From: Chitinophagaceae bacterium
GTDB lineage: Bacteria > Bacteroidota > Bacteroidia > Chitinophagales > Chitinophagaceae
Direction: 5' to 3'
Assembly: GCA_025351145.1 (NCBI GenBank)
Contig: JANXWM010000660.1
Span: 1 to 5,979, forward strand
DNA length: 5,979 bases
The position numbers were made by a program, and so were the translations under genes. This document shows, piece by piece, positions 5,882 through 5,979 of the stretch. The notes under the pieces are model-generated. The model saw only the letters and a program-made list of their open reading frames with translations, was not told where the DNA came from and made no database searches. Each line of letters opens with the position of its first letter. Within the stretch, counting starts at the first letter, position 1.

Positions 5882-5979
5882 ATGCCGAACAAGAAACAAT
5901 TATCATTTAATGAAGAGGTATTAAAGATATTAATACCAGAAGAATACCTGCGGGACTTTGAACCGAACAGTGTTGAGGA
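5882..5979 (+). CDS. Possible ISAon1-type transposase N-region protein (start only)
   Basis: An open frame of 32 codons runs from ATG 5882 to the window edge, divergent from the regulator. It begins MPNKKQLSFN and continues EVLKILIPEEYLRDFE. This charged start with a LKxLIPE-x-YLxxFE pattern resembles, from memory, the small first ORF of ISAon1-type insertion sequences of Bacteroidota, which precedes the transposase ORF. If so, the left end of the element must lie between the regulator promoter and 5882, but I could not identify a terminal inverted repeat. The visible piece is short, so another short hypothetical protein is possible. Confidence 0.5.
   Translation, partial: MPNKKQLSFNEEVLKILIPEEYLRDFEPNSVE

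Noticed and set aside
1..5979. CRISPR array, tRNA, rRNA or a novel defence system.
   Set aside because: No regularly spaced repeats, no RNA-gene signatures, and every substantial gene is assigned to a known family.

Overview
The window looks like a Bacteroidota chromosome, most likely a Chitinophagaceae-type soil or freshwater relative. The evidence is a SusC/SusD outer-membrane pair, AT-rich DNA, start codons without clear Shine-Dalgarno sequences, and promoter-like elements of the Bacteroidota kind (TTTG near -33, TAnnTTTG-like near -7). Genus cannot be decided from the sequence alone.

Layout, right to left along the minus strand: a regulator with a Nudix-like sensor domain and a C-terminal winged helix (5708-4959); an intergenic region of about 800 bp; a full-length SusC-type TonB-dependent transporter (4155-1180); and 21 bp later a SusD-type lipoprotein that starts at 1158 and runs off the left edge with about 386 codons visible. 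At the right edge, on the plus strand, the first 32 codons of an ORF resembling the small N-region protein of ISAon1-type insertion sequences begin at 5882.

The 800-bp intergenic region holds three things. Next to susC is a leader of about 245 nt. Upstream of it lies a compact control region: a perfect 16-bp inverted repeat (4383-4426) containing two near-identical 15-bp pseudo-palindromes of the form GTGTA-N5-TACAC, centred 31 bp apart. Nearer the regulator gene is a 197-bp MITE-like repeat (4691-4887) with 25-bp near-perfect terminal inverted repeats and nested internal hairpins. The stretch 4436-4690 shows nothing convincing.

The main observation is that the same 15-bp pseudo-palindrome occurs upstream of the regulator gene itself (5804-5818, 13 of 15 bases identical to the promoter-proximal susC site). 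In both places it lies exactly 4 nt after a TTTTTG that could be the -33 element. This suggests that the Nudix-type protein controls both its own gene and susCD, probably by blocking RNA polymerase until a sugar ligand is bound. SusC and SusD would then form the gated outer-membrane importer for that glycan. The substrate cannot be named from what is visible. No CRISPR array, tRNA or rRNA was seen.
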